Source of the DNA: Chloroflexota bacterium
GTDB lineage: Bacteria; Chloroflexota; Dehalococcoidia; Lucifugimonadales; UBA3495
Direction: 5' to 3'
Assembly (NCBI GenBank): GCA_002721995.1
Contig: PBMF01000021.1
Coordinates: forward strand, 32,282-65,184
Length of the DNA stretch: 32,903 bases
Of this stretch, positions 23,676-31,753 are shown in pieces. Both the position numbers and the translations under genes were made by a program. Every line of letters starts with the position of its first letter. The stretch's first letter is position 1. The notes below the pieces were generated by a model that worked only from the letters and a program-made list of their open reading frames with translations, was not told the DNA's origin and made no database searches.

Positions 23676-25229
23676 CTATGGTTCGGTATCTACCGAATCT
23701 ATAGTTTTGTCTTTGATATTTACTACCCCGTTAAGCAGTTCTCCTCCCGAGAACTGGCCATTGGTAAGTCTGGTCGCGATGTCGTCACGTGCGTTCCACA
23801 ACTGCTTTAGGTCATCGTCAATCAGCTCAATTATGCCCCGCCTTACGCCGGTGTCCTCTCCAATGTCCGGGTAGAGTTTCCAGGATTCCTTTGTAACGGC
23901 GTTTAATGGGTCTAAGACATCAACTGATCCCCCATGAGAGTCGTCGAAGTGCCAGGCATACCATGCGTTAATCATTTCTCGATATATCGTTAGGTCTGAT
24001 ATTGGTGCCCCGACGGTGGACATCTGAACCTCGAATTGGTGATTGTCTCCAGGATGGCCTTCAACAGCCGCGAACTTGCGGCCACCACCCAATCCTCTGG
24101 TAACGGAATCGTGGAGGTTTGATGCAGTAATGCCTACACCCGATGCGGAGTCGACGTGACCTACTCTGACCTCTCCTACTCGCCATAACCTCTCTTCCAT
24201 TGCAGCCGCGCCCATGTGCATGTCTACCAGTAGTTCGCCTAGTTGCTCACCGAATTTGGGCCCTGTGGAAACTAGTGATAGAAATCCAGTATCGATTGAT
24301 ACGTTGTCGCGGATTTTTTGAGCAGTAGCAAGGGCTAATGTTTCTTCTAGTTCTACTGTATCAACCCGATTGGTGCCATAGACTGGCCTGCCATCTAGTG
24401 ATTTCTGGACCGAACTCGCAATCTCCGTCAAGTCGTGGTTGCTGAGTTGAAATCTGTTCAGGATACGTGCGGCTATTTCTTGGGCTTGCTCACCTGTCAG
24501 TAGATTCTTAACGGTGGGGTCGTCGCTGTCAAAAGTCCACGACTCGGAGTCGGTTACTTGGTCAAATAGGTTTCCTCCGGCGTTTGAGTGACGCTTCAGG
24601 TCTACCACCGATTCAACCCAACTTATGGAATACTCATTCATCTCTTCCAAGAGAGTATTAATTACTTCCGCGACATGGTTGAGACAGACGGTTTCCAAGT
24701 AATGGTCAGTCTCTTGTTGCCACTTTATTAGCCGCTTCTTCCGATCCTTAAAGGAAACATCTAAGTCACCGTGACTGGGTTCCGATACTAGCGGTAGGTC
24801 TCGGCGGATTGTTCGATCAGCCAAAGTAGACCATCGCCGTAAGGGTGGAGGCTCGTCTGGAGAAACAATTAGGCGCTGTATAAAGAGTTGTTCCAATCTA
24901 GTTCCGATGCTCAGAATCATCTCATCGCGCTTCACATCCGCATATGTATTGGCTCGAGCCAATTGATTACGAAGTTCGGAGTTAGCTTCCAAAACCATGC
25001 GTTCGCTGATAGTGCCGTCAGGCCGGAGCCGCTCAAACACTGAATATACGGACCGCTCTACTTCGACAAGTGCATTGTGAATAGCGCCGTGAATTTGAAG
25101 GTACGCATCTCTAGAACCCGAACCTGTGCGCTCGGTATTCATGAAATCCAATGGGTCAGAGGCTAAAGGGACCCGGTTGGTCATTTCGCTGAATGAAAGA
25201 CGCCTTCTTTTGAAGCTAAATCTTGCCAT
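23676..25229 (-). CDS. Unrecognised 517-aa partner of the tubulin-like protein
   Basis: I do not recognise this protein. It starts with a basic stretch, FSFKRRRLSFSEM. Long amphipathic helices follow at about 40-120 (VEVERSVYSVFERLRPD, ARANTYADVKRDEMIL) and 160-210 (DRKKRLIKWQQETDHYLETV). A mixed alpha/beta part lies from about 280. A segment near 400-425, VQMSTVGAPISDLTIYREMI, loosely recalls the part downstream of the nucleotide domain in long Tubulin_2-type proteins, so it could be the detached C-terminal half of such a protein; this is inference. There is no signal peptide, membrane helix or Cys/His metal site. The gene begins 12 bases after the tubulin-like gene, with GGGAG before its ATG, and is clearly AT-richer than the flanking catabolic genes. 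Confidence 0.8.
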   Translation of the reverse strand: MARFSFKRRRLSFSEMTNRVPLASDPLDFMNTERTGSGSRDAYLQIHGAIHNALVEVERSVYSVFERLRPDGTISERMVLEANSELRNQLARANTYADVKRDEMILSIGTRLEQLFIQRLIVSPDEPPPLRRWSTLADRTIRRDLPLVSEPSHGDLDVSFKDRKKRLIKWQQETDHYLETVCLNHVAEVINTLLEEMNEYSISWVESVVDLKRHSNAGGNLFDQVTDSESWTFDSDDPTVKNLLTGEQAQEIAARILNRFQLSNHDLTEIASSVQKSLDGRPVYGTNRVDTVELEETLALATAQKIRDNVSIDTGFLSLVSTGPKFGEQLGELLVDMHMGAAAMEERLWRVGEVRVGHVDSASGVGITASNLHDSVTRGLGGGRKFAAVEGHPGDNHQFEVQMSTVGAPISDLTIYREMINAWYAWHFDDSHGGSVDVLDPLNAVTKESWKLYPDIGEDTGVRRGIIELIDDDLKQLWNARDDIATRLTNGQFSGGELLNGVVNIKDKTIDSVDTEP

Positions 25230-25241
25230 GTTGAATTCTCC

Positions 25242-26270
25242 CTACAAGCGAGTGCGCCACTGGTTCTGCAAGTACTGTTTCGCAGTCTGAACGAAGAACC
25301 CGTCTAGGAGTCCCACCTCTCTGGAACTAATGGAACCGAACCGCGCGTCGGCGTCGTTGTTGGCCTCACGCATGGTCTCGTGGTACCTAGCCCACCAATC
25401 TTGACCGGTGCCCCACGCGTCAGCAACCAATTTTTCTAGTACTCTCGCCACGTGTACCCGTTGCACGGGTAAAGAATCCTTCGGCGAACGATGCAAGAGC
25501 GCCACATCGAAATGGGGCCCAGCGGCGTTGATTATTTTGTCTGGATAGACCGTGATGTTGTAACTTTCTTTCCCGGTGTATTCTCCAGGTCCCACCTCTA
25601 CTCCGCTGGCGACGCGTAGGAACTGGAGAGTGGAGTAGGCATTCCTTAGTTGTAACGGATAGGTGGTCTCTGGATCTCGAGACATGCCTCGCTGTGGGAG
25701 TACCAAATGTAGCACTACGCTGAAATTATAAGAAGTTCCACGGGCTTCAGCGAGGGCCGCCAAAAGCACCGGTAGTGCCCCGACAGTGCCGCCTCCCAAG
25801 AAACTGATTACGTGGATTCGGAGATAAGTCACTCCCTCGTAATAAGGGCATACCTGTTCAATAGTTGAGTCAATGTGTCCACGCAACTCTCCATAGTTAA
25901 ATCGCGCTGCGACCCCTGCATTTGCCAACGTACCCAGTGCGCCTTCTCTGGATAGGCTAAGATTCTTCAACTCTGGTACGCATTCGGTGATCCAAGGACG
26001 CATGTCTCTGAGATTAGAGAATGGAGGCAGAGTGAGTGGAATGAACCTTGAGGCCCTAGAAATCTCCCCGCGTGTGGCTTCCCGGGTGTCCATATATATG
26101 AATCCCAGGCTCTTACGGTCGGAGAAGCTCCAGTCGGCGGACTCCTCTTCAAGCCTTCTTGCGATTTGGCAGCTAGTTGATCCCAGCCCTATAACCACGG
26201 AAGGCGAGGCGACTCGATTTACCGATTTTTGGGTATTTAGGCGGGATATGCCGGCATCGGATGTGACCAT
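25242..26270 (-). CDS. Tubulin/FtsZ-superfamily-like protein (Tubulin_2-like)
   Basis: A 342-residue protein with a tubulin-type nucleotide-binding layout. The first loop is VVIGLGSTSCQIARRL (25-40), reminiscent of tubulin GQAGCQIG. A strand ending in FIYMDTREATRG (58-68) fits the T2 position. The glycine-rich loop VISFLGGGTVGALPVLLAAL (154-173) fits the T4 signature GGGTG(S/T)G, but its second half is altered. A strand VVLHLVLPQRG (185-195) and FDVALLHRSPKDS (254-266) continue the pattern. I start it at ATG 26268-26270, four bases after AGGAGG; an in-frame GTG at 26291 is less well placed. It has its own promoter and is coupled to the 517-aa gene. The superfamily call rests on motif reading only and needs structural confirmation. 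Confidence 0.65.
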   Translation of the reverse strand: MVTSDAGISRLNTQKSVNRVASPSVVIGLGSTSCQIARRLEEESADWSFSDRKSLGFIYMDTREATRGEISRASRFIPLTLPPFSNLRDMRPWITECVPELKNLSLSREGALGTLANAGVAARFNYGELRGHIDSTIEQVCPYYEGVTYLRIHVISFLGGGTVGALPVLLAALAEARGTSYNFSVVLHLVLPQRGMSRDPETTYPLQLRNAYSTLQFLRVASGVEVGPGEYTGKESYNITVYPDKIINAAGPHFDVALLHRSPKDSLPVQRVHVARVLEKLVADAWGTGQDWWARYHETMREANNDADARFGSISSREVGLLDGFFVQTAKQYLQNQWRTRL

Positions 26271-26366
26271 TAATCCTCCTGTTTTCGACACATCTCAACG
26301 GGCCGGTTGCATGTGTACTAGATGTAGGTTACCCAACCCTTGGAACGGGGCCGTACAGTACCATAA

Positions 26367-26394
26367 TTTATAATGGCCTCCGCCATGTTGTCAA
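26367..26394 (-). promoter_or_regulatory. Promoter of the tubulin-like cassette
   Basis: On the minus strand a perfect TTGACA (26389-26394) and TATAAA (26367-26372) are 16 bases apart. Transcription would begin near 26360, leaving a leader of about 90 bases before the ATG at 26270. The leader contains GTAC-A-GTAC near its start. Confidence 0.6.
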
Positions 26395-26814
26395 ACACGG
26401 GCTCGGTATCCCTTCTGTTTCGTCTACATAATCTGAATTTATTGCTGATTACATAAGTTGACAGAAATAATAGAAACGAAAAGTCTTTACGCTATGGACC
26501 GAATGTGCTGGCCGGTCCGTACCCTCAAACGGGTACCTATTCAGGCGAGATAACAGCAAGGATACCCACCGCGTCAGCAGATAAATGAAGGGTGCCGATA
26601 TCAAACGCTAAACGAGGTCAGGACTCGAGGATTTTCCAACCTGGGACGAATCGCACCCGGATACCGATTTCATATCCCATTCGACAGCTAAAAAGGGCGC
26701 CGTTTAAAGGAGCCGCACACTGTTTCTATGGTGCTGGTAAATGTGGCTTGGAAAGTTAGGCTAGATTTCGACGAATTGGAACCAATAGCGTGTCGATAAC
26801 CGCCGTTATGGCGC
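26395..26814. other. 420-base gene-free region upstream of the tubulin-like cassette
   Basis: This stretch between the cassette promoter and the VOC gene has mixed composition and stop codons in all frames. I see no conserved coding, no tRNA-like T-arm and no clear repeat. It contains short inverted pieces such as GGCCGGTCC and GGGTACC but nothing I can assign. It may be degraded DNA or a boundary of the inserted cassette. Confidence 0.5.
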
Positions 26815-27222
26815 TTAGAGGTAGACCATCCACTCCAGGAGGTTGTGGTCCGGGTCCCGGGCGTACATGCTCACCGCGGGCAGGGAGCCTCGGGCACGGG
26901 CGCCCTTTCTGGGTCCGGGGCCCCGGATGATCTCCACTCCGGCGTCGGCCAGCATCTTTTGGCACTCCTCAGCGGTCCCGTCCCAAACGAAGCAGATGTC
27001 GGCGGAACCGGGCACGGCGGTGTCGCCCCTGAGGCTGGCCGTGTAGCCCTCCGGGTGCACGTTGATCTTGGAGTCCCCGGCCTGTATGGAGAATATGTTG
27101 GCTTCGCCCGCCCGCCATTCAGCTTCGTCGTTTATCTCGAAGCCCAGCCTCTTGTAGAACTCGATGAGCTTTTCGGCGTTGGCGGTGGGCATTGCCAGGT
27201 GGTCGATGCCTACGGTTCCCAT
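26815..27222 (-). CDS. VOC-family (glyoxalase/dioxygenase-like) protein
   Basis: Vicinal-oxygen-chelate fold protein of 135 residues made of two beta-alpha-beta-beta-beta units. Likely metal ligands are H8 in GIDHLAMPT, H56 in INVHPEG and E130 in DHNLLEWMVYL; DPDHNLLE near the C-terminus is typical of this family. The ATG at 27220-27222 has GGAGG five to six bases upstream. An ATG 12 bases earlier (MEVP) contains that same sequence within its codons, so the later start is preferred. Divergent from the amidohydrolase. The substrate could be a methylglyoxal adduct, an aromatic diol or an antibiotic; nothing decides. Confidence 0.88.
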   Translation of the reverse strand: MGTVGIDHLAMPTANAEKLIEFYKRLGFEINDEAEWRAGEANIFSIQAGDSKINVHPEGYTASLRGDTAVPGSADICFVWDGTAEECQKMLADAGVEIIRGPGPRKGARARGSLPAVSMYARDPDHNLLEWMVYL

Positions 27223-27340
27223 GGGGACCTCCATTAATGTCTTGCGGAATCTCCGGAACAGACGCCGGAATTTTTCCAATACTATATTCCGCCACAGCCG
27301 TTGGCAAGACTGGCGGGACATGCCCGCGGACAAAGGATGT

Positions 27341-27378
27341 GTTACTTTAACTTCGCCCTTGCACGGGCATGAAATAAC
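27341..27378. promoter_or_regulatory. Imperfect inverted repeat between VOC and amidohydrolase genes
   Basis: GTTACTTT and AAATAAC flank an inner GCCC-TTGCAC-GGGC stem, about 20 bases before the amidohydrolase ATG. It may be a hairpin in the leader or an operator for the divergent pair. Evidence is symmetry only. Confidence 0.3.
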
Positions 27379-27397
27379 ACACGGCCAGGGAGAGAGA

Positions 27398-28957
27398 ATG
27401 TACGACCTGCTCCTCACCAACGGAAGGATAGTGGACGGCACCGGCCAAACGTGGTTCCGGGCTGCTTTGGGTATAACCAGGGATGTGGTCACCATCATTA
27501 AAGGTGACGCTTCCCAGGTCCAGGCAGGCCGGGTGATCGACGTGGCCGGCATGGTGGTCTGTCCCGGGTTCATCGACATGCACTCCCACTCGGAGCTCAA
27601 GCTCATGACCGAGCCCGAGCACCAGGCCAAGGTCAGACAGGGAGTCACCACCGAGGCTATCGGCATGGACGGCCTGTCCTACGCGCCCATCTCCTCTCCC
27701 AAACTGGAGCATCTGCTCACCTACCTGGCCGCCATCAACGGAACACCGCCGCCCGACGTTCGCTGGAGCTCGGTGAAGGAGTTTCTCGATATTCTGGACG
27801 GCCGGGCCGCCTGCAACGTAGCCTTCATGGTTCCCCACGCTGCCATCCGCATCGAAGCCATGGGTTGGGAGGACCGGGCACCCACGCCCCAGGAATTGGC
27901 ACACATGCAGGAGCTGGCCCGCCAGGGGATGCAAGACGGCGCCTTCGGGTTCGCCACGGGCCTGACCTACCCGCCGGGCGCCTATAGTGACACCGATGAG
28001 CTGGTCGCCGTGTGCCAGGCCATCTCAGACCTGGGCGGCTTCTACATGACCCACGCCCGCTACACCAAGGGCGACCAGTTACTGGACCCATTTCGCGAGG
28101 CCTTGGAGATCGGCCAACGTGGCGGCGTGCCGGTACACATTTCCCACTACCACTCTCCGGTGGACGGCATGGGAGAGCGGATGATCGGTCTCGTGGACGA
28201 GGGCAGGAACGCCGGGGTTGATGTGACCTTTGACCAGTACCCATACGCGGCGGCCAGCACCGTTCTGCACTCGCTCCTGCCGTATTGGGTCCATGCGGGA
28301 GGCCCGGCGGCGGCCCTGGAGCGGATCAAGCAGACCGAGACCCGCGAACGGATCGGCGACTCGGTTAATCCCATGTGGGGCAACACCCTGGACGACTACA
28401 TCTTCAGTCACATAGGCTCGGACAAGAACAAGGAGTGGGAAGGCCGGTCCCTCACCGACCTGGCCGACTTCCAGAGCAAGAAGATGGTGGACGCCATATG
28501 TGACCTATTGATAGAGGAGAACCTCGAGGTAGCCTTCGTAGCCCGCACCGGCAACCCCACCAACATCCGGACCATCGTCCGGCACCCCGCCCACATGGTG
28601 GGTTCCGACGGCGTGCTGACGGGTGAGATGCCCAATCCCCGTACCTACGGCACCTTTCCCTTCGTGCTGGGCCAGTTCGCCAGGGAAGAGGGGCTTTTCC
28701 CCATGGAAGACGCCGTGCGCAAGATGACCGCCCTGCCCGCCCAGCGGCTGGGAATCCAGGACCGGGGCATACTGCGCGACGGCATGAAGGCAGACGTCGT
28801 GGTCTTTAATCCGGACACCGTGGAGGCCAAGGCCACCTTTGACGACCCAAAACAGTATCCCGTGGGCATCAATTACGTGATCGTGAACGGCGAACTGGTC
28901 ATAGACAACGGCGTACACACGGGCACACTGCCCGGCCGGGCCCTTAAATCCCAGTAA
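27398..28957 (+). CDS. N-acyl-D-amino-acid deacylase-type amidohydrolase
   Basis: Amidohydrolase-superfamily enzyme of 519 residues, similar in layout to D-aminoacylases, which release D-amino acids from N-acyl derivatives. The N-terminal beta-sandwich begins MYDLLLTNGRIVDGTG. The metal motif is GFIDMHSHSE (H62, H64). Further ligand regions are FYMTHARY and VPVHISHYHSP, and the catalytic Asp is in HMVGSDG. The metal-bridging Cys of classical D-aminoacylase (in GNCG) is Asp91 here, in GMDGLSYAP, a variant found in a broad sister group; the true substrate may therefore be a different amide. AGGGAG precedes the ATG; an upstream in-frame start at 27164 lies inside the divergent VOC gene. The C-terminal sandwich ends VINGEL-like at INYVIVNGELVIDNG. 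Confidence 0.9.
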   Translation: MYDLLLTNGRIVDGTGQTWFRAALGITRDVVTIIKGDASQVQAGRVIDVAGMVVCPGFIDMHSHSELKLMTEPEHQAKVRQGVTTEAIGMDGLSYAPISSPKLEHLLTYLAAINGTPPPDVRWSSVKEFLDILDGRAACNVAFMVPHAAIRIEAMGWEDRAPTPQELAHMQELARQGMQDGAFGFATGLTYPPGAYSDTDELVAVCQAISDLGGFYMTHARYTKGDQLLDPFREALEIGQRGGVPVHISHYHSPVDGMGERMIGLVDEGRNAGVDVTFDQYPYAAASTVLHSLLPYWVHAGGPAAALERIKQTETRERIGDSVNPMWGNTLDDYIFSHIGSDKNKEWEGRSLTDLADFQSKKMVDAICDLLIEENLEVAFVARTGNPTNIRTIVRHPAHMVGSDGVLTGEMPNPRTYGTFPFVLGQFAREEGLFPMEDAVRKMTALPAQRLGIQDRGILRDGMKADVVVFNPDTVEAKATFDDPKQYPVGINYVIVNGELVIDNGVHTGTLPGRALKSQ

Positions 28958-28960
28958 GAT

Positions 28961-29069
28961 CTGTCAGCCATCAGCAATCGGCAGGCTGCTTGGCTTGTTG
29001 AGTAAATCTACATAGGGCATAATCCTTACCCAAATCAAGGGCTAAAAGCTGAAAGCTAACTGCTGACAG
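28961..29069. repeat. CAGC-rich element with inverted ends
   Basis: CTGTCAGC (28961-28968) and GCTGACAG (29062-29069) are inverted ends of a 109-base stretch. Inner sequences include CATCAGCA and AAGCTGAAAGC. The end units resemble the fragment at 13626-13652. It fills the gap between the amidohydrolase and the first acyl-CoA dehydrogenase, where no gene is seen. Confidence 0.45.
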
Positions 29070-29089
29070 CTCGTCCCCGGAGGACCTGC

Positions 29090-30325
29090 ATGGACTTCGA
29101 ACCCCGTTATACGGAAGAGCAAGAAAAGTTCCGCCAGGAGGTCAAGGTCTGGTTGAAGGACAACGTGCCCGCGGGCATCGTCCATCCGGCCGACCCCATC
29201 GACCTTACGGAAGAGCAGTACCAACTACGCCGCGACCTGGGCCGCCTGCTGGGCGCCAAGGGCTGGCTCTGGCCCACCGCCTCACCCGAATACGGCGGCG
29301 GCGGACTGGACGTGGACCACGCCGTGGTGCTGGAGGAGGAAGTTGACTCCTACGGTCTGACCATCCCTCCCTTCTATGACTCGGGCGGAAGGCTGGGCGG
29401 CGCGTCCATCGTGGTCTGGGGCACCGAGGAGCAGAAGCAGTTCTTCTTGCCTCCCATCTTCACCGGACAGGTGCGGACCTGGCAGCTCCTCTCGGAGCCG
29501 GAAGCGGGCTCCGACCTGGCCAACGTGAAGAGCACGGCGGTCAAAGACGGCGATGATTACATAATCAGCGGCCAGAAGGTCTATGTGGGTAGCTCTCTGG
29601 GCTGCGACTACATGTGGACCCTGACCGTTACCGACACCGAGGCCAAGCGTCACGAGAACCTGGGCTGGTTCATGATTCCCTCGGACCTGCCCGGAATCAC
29701 GGTGCAGCCCATGGACCTGCTCATCTCCGGCGGTGAATCGGGAGCGGGTTCCGGTGTGAAGAACACCGTATTCTTCGACAACGTCCGCGTGCCGGCATTC
29801 AACCTCATCGGCGGCCACAACCAGGGCTGGAAGGTTGCCACGACCCACCTGGAACTGGAACACGGCACCGGAGGGAAGATTGCCCGAAACTCGGTGGTGG
29901 ACCGTCTCTTCGAATACTGCCGCACCACCAACCGCCGGGGCCAGCCCATCAGCAAGGACCCCGTGGCGCGTGAGAAGCTGATCGACGTCCATATCGAGCA
30001 GGAGATCGTCCGCCTATTGCAGTTGCGAAATTATTGGATGCGCCACAGCGGCATATCCACCACCTACGAGGGACCCCAGGCGTCCTACATGCGTAAGACC
30101 CTGGGACTGAAGATGTCCGGCCACATACTGGACATACTGGGCCCGGCGGCCCTCACCTTCGACTCTGAACTGGGGGCGTCCGACGGTCATATGGAAGCCC
30201 ACTCCAGGGCCGGAATCGTCGCCATTCACCCCGGCGGCACCACCGACATCCAGAGGGTCATCATGTCCCGCCGCATCGGCATCGGCCGTGAAGTCCGGGA
30301 GAAGGCTGGAGCCCTGGGCTCGTAA
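29090..30325 (+). CDS. Acyl-CoA dehydrogenase, catalytic-type subunit
   Basis: FAD-dependent acyl-CoA dehydrogenase of 411 residues that introduces an alpha-beta double bond. The FAD/substrate motif LSEPEAGSD is at 134-142. The usual C-terminal YEGT catalytic Glu is absent (IHPGGTTDIQR). An acidic pair in THLELEHGTGG (E255, E257) lies where isovaleryl-CoA and steroid-type dehydrogenases place their base on another helix. GGAGG precedes the ATG. With the shorter dehydrogenase downstream it resembles the alpha subunit of an alpha2-beta2 FadE pair. The pair is separated by 142 bases holding a repeat, so cotranscription is likely but not certain. Confidence 0.9.
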   Translation: MDFEPRYTEEQEKFRQEVKVWLKDNVPAGIVHPADPIDLTEEQYQLRRDLGRLLGAKGWLWPTASPEYGGGGLDVDHAVVLEEEVDSYGLTIPPFYDSGGRLGGASIVVWGTEEQKQFFLPPIFTGQVRTWQLLSEPEAGSDLANVKSTAVKDGDDYIISGQKVYVGSSLGCDYMWTLTVTDTEAKRHENLGWFMIPSDLPGITVQPMDLLISGGESGAGSGVKNTVFFDNVRVPAFNLIGGHNQGWKVATTHLELEHGTGGKIARNSVVDRLFEYCRTTNRRGQPISKDPVAREKLIDVHIEQEIVRLLQLRNYWMRHSGISTTYEGPQASYMRKTLGLKMSGHILDILGPAALTFDSELGASDGHMEAHSRAGIVAIHPGGTTDIQRVIMSRRIGIGREVREKAGALGS

Positions 30326-30345
30326 CCACTAAAAAATGCAAAGTC

Positions 30346-30394
30346 CCCTCCCTCGTCTCGGGGGAGGGTTAGGTCCGACGGAGTCGAGACTCTC
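30346..30394. repeat. Hairpin-plus-tail dispersed repeat, copy 2
   Basis: A seven-base stem (30346-30352 with 30362-30368) is followed by the tail 30367-30394, identical to 17714-17741. The hairpin arms differ from copy 1 but keep the C-rich/G-rich pairing, as expected for an RNA or DNA structure under selection. An AAAAAA run precedes it, as in copy 1. Confidence 0.7.
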
Positions 30395-30467
30395 GACTTT
30401 CAGTCAGAGGTGGGGCCATAACTCCTCACCCGTCAATCCCCGCCGAATATAAACAGAGGACAAACAA

Positions 30468-31589
30468 ATGGACCTGGCACTAACCCCCGAACAAGAGATG
30501 CTGAAGACCGCCGTCCGCAGCTTCGTACAGCAGGAGTATCCCAAGGAGACCCTGCTGCAGATAGCCTCGCCCACCGAGGCCTCGCCCCAGGAACCCTGGG
30601 ACAAGCTGGCCCAAACGGGCTGGTTGGGCATCCTTATTCCCACCGAGTACGGCGGCGAGGGCGGGTCTTTCACCGACGCCGGCATACTGTTCGAGGAGTT
30701 GGGCCGCGGCCCGGTGCCCGGTCCCCACATCAGTTCTGCGGTGCTGGCAGCCCTGACCCTGTTGGAGGGCGGCACCGAAGACCAAAAGAAGGAATGGCTG
30801 CACCGCATGGCCACCGGCGAGGTGAGAATGGTGGCGGCCATCACAGAGGCCGAATACGGCTGGCTGGAAAGCGACGTAGAACTCACCGCCAAAGAGAGCG
30901 GCGGCGGCTGCACCCTGAACGGGAAGAAGGCCTACGTCTATGACGGTGAGGCTGCCACCCATCTGCTCTGCGCCGCACGCTCCGACGGCGGCGGCGATGT
31001 CGGTCTGGCCATCGTTCCCACCAGCGACTCGGGAATCAGTATCCGGCACCTGCCCGGCTTCGCCTGGAACCTTTCTGAAATCGCCATTGAGAATATCTCA
31101 GTGGACGCCTCCCAGGTGCTGGGCGGCCAACTGGCCGGCGGCTGGGCCGCTTTGGAACGGGCCCAACAGAAGGCCATCCCTGTGGTCTGCGCCTACCAGG
31201 TGGGCGGCAGCCAGGCGGTATACGAGATATCGGTGAACTACAGCCGCACCCGCCACCAGTTCGGCACTCCCATCGGCCGGTTTCAACGCGTGCAGGACCA
31301 GGTCATCGCTCTGCTGAACCATCTGGACGCCGCCCGGTGGACGGCCTACGAGGCGCTGTGGAAGCTGGATATCGGCCGCGAAGCCGCGGAGAGCGTTCAC
31401 CTGGCCAAGGCCGTGGGCAGCGAGGGCTATTACGAGGCCTGTAACTACGCCCACGAGGTGCATGCTGGCGTGGGCAGCATGACCGAGTACGGACTGACCC
31501 TGCACACCACTGCGTCCCGCACCCTATACCATTACCTGGGCGATCCCAAGTTTCACCGTATCCGTCTGGCGGACGCCCTGGGGCTGTAG
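30468..31589 (+). CDS. Acyl-CoA dehydrogenase, short beta-type subunit
   Basis: Acyl-CoA dehydrogenase-fold protein of 373 residues. The N-terminal helices, LGILIPTEYGGEGGSFTD and the C-terminal SRTRHQFGTPIGRFQRVQD (about 252-270) are recognisable. The FAD-binding tract expected as SEPxAGSD is degenerate (AITEAEYGWLES), and the C-terminus reads EVHAGVGSMTEYGLTLH in place of QVHGGIGFT. These losses fit the non-catalytic partner in heterotetrameric FadE enzymes. AGAGGA precedes the ATG. Followed by a GC hairpin. Function with the upstream dehydrogenase is inferred from adjacency and from the complementary defects. Confidence 0.87.
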   Translation: MDLALTPEQEMLKTAVRSFVQQEYPKETLLQIASPTEASPQEPWDKLAQTGWLGILIPTEYGGEGGSFTDAGILFEELGRGPVPGPHISSAVLAALTLLEGGTEDQKKEWLHRMATGEVRMVAAITEAEYGWLESDVELTAKESGGGCTLNGKKAYVYDGEAATHLLCAARSDGGGDVGLAIVPTSDSGISIRHLPGFAWNLSEIAIENISVDASQVLGGQLAGGWAALERAQQKAIPVVCAYQVGGSQAVYEISVNYSRTRHQFGTPIGRFQRVQDQVIALLNHLDAARWTAYEALWKLDIGREAAESVHLAKAVGSEGYYEACNYAHEVHAGVGSMTEYGLTLHTTASRTLYHYLGDPKFHRIRLADALGL

Positions 31590-31629
31590 GGTTAAGGTAT
31601 AGGTTTTCCTGAAAGTTGACCTAAGAGCC

Positions 31630-31659
31630 GTAGGGGCGGGGTTCTAGACCCGCCCCTAC
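31630..31659. repeat. GC-rich hairpin after the dehydrogenase gene
   Basis: The perfect 11-base stem GTAGGGGCGGG (31630-31640) with CCCGCCCCTAC (31649-31659) encloses TCTAGA. It is followed by ATGTTTTCC, so it may terminate the dehydrogenase transcript. It belongs to the same family as 8882-8902. Confidence 0.55.
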
Positions 31660-31753
31660 ATGTTTTCCAATCCTCCTATCTTTTAGGGGAAGATACCGCC
31701 CTCTCCCGTCCAGGCATAGTCCTCGGCTGGGTGGTCGAATACGGCGCAGGGCT

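Noticed and set aside
26395-26814. Possible tRNA or structured RNA upstream of the tubulin-like cassette
   Set aside because: I looked for a TTCRA T-loop with flanking stem and for a large paired domain on both strands and found neither.
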